Assembly: GCA_902373595.1 (NCBI GenBank)
Contig: CABKMX010000082.1
Coordinates: forward strand, 1 to 5,212
Source of the DNA: an uncultured Christensenellaceae bacterium
Lineage (GTDB): Bacteria > Bacillota > Clostridia > Christensenellales > UBA3700
Direction of reading: 5' to 3'
DNA length: 5,212 nt
Part shown: piece after piece, positions 5,200 through 5,212 of the stretch
Position numbering within the stretch: position 1 is the stretch's first letter
Layout: each line of letters opens with the position of its first letter
Translations under genes and position numbers: made by a program
The notes under the pieces: model-generated
What the model was told of the DNA's origin: nothing
What the model saw: only the letters and a program-made list of their open reading frames with translations
Database searches by the model: none

Positions 5200-5212
5200 T
5201 ACCCCTTGCTAA

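Noticed and set aside
5141..5212. tRNA or other RNA gene after rpsU
   Set aside because: The two stem-loops do not give a cloverleaf, and no T-loop GTTCNANNC motif or acceptor-stem pairing is visible.

Overview
This window looks like a chromosomal housekeeping segment from a GC-rich member of the Bacillota, probably an uncultured Clostridia-type lineage. That is an inference from three things: the gene order prmA-rsmE-mtaB-HIT-rpsU (in Bacillus subtilis the same core follows dnaJ), strong AGGAGG-type ribosome binding sites before the HIT gene and rpsU, and a ClpC-type rather than ClpA- or ClpB-type unfoldase. The sequence is GC-rich by eye; I did not compute a value. All genes are on the + strand.

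Layout. Positions 2-1453 carry the C-terminal part of a ClpC AAA+ unfoldase cut by the window edge. It ends in a charged tail encoded by a 21-bp tandem repeat. The gap 1454-1571 holds a good intrinsic terminator (1484-1515), a second perfect hairpin (1515-1530) and a sigma-70-type promoter (1537-1565). That promoter lies so close to the prmA ATG (1572) that the transcript may be leaderless. prmA (1572-2507), rsmE (2498-3226) and mtaB (3223-4455) overlap by 10 and 4 bases, and the HIT-family gene (4464-4871) follows after 8 bases with its Shine-Dalgarno sequence overlapping the mtaB stop. The gap 4872-4960 holds a perfect-consensus promoter whose 17-bp spacer is a hairpin-forming inverted repeat, then a short leader and a strong ribosome binding site for rpsU (4961-5140). 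The rpsU stop codon sits inside a 9-bp hairpin, followed by a second, longer stem-loop to about 5199. The last 13 bases show nothing I can name.

Function. The operon core maintains the translation machinery: PrmA methylates ribosomal protein L11, RsmE methylates 16S rRNA, MtaB methylthiolates tRNA t6A37, and rpsU encodes ribosomal protein S21. The HIT protein is a probable nucleotide-phosphoramidate or nucleotide hydrolase carried along in this conserved neighbourhood. ClpC is protein quality control and appears to be a separate transcription unit.

I found no new biological system, mobile element, CRISPR array or RNA gene. The points most worth a second look are regulatory or small structural ones: possible leaderless prmA, the hairpin inside the rpsU promoter, the structured region across the rpsU stop, and a CxxCxxCxxC cluster in RsmE.
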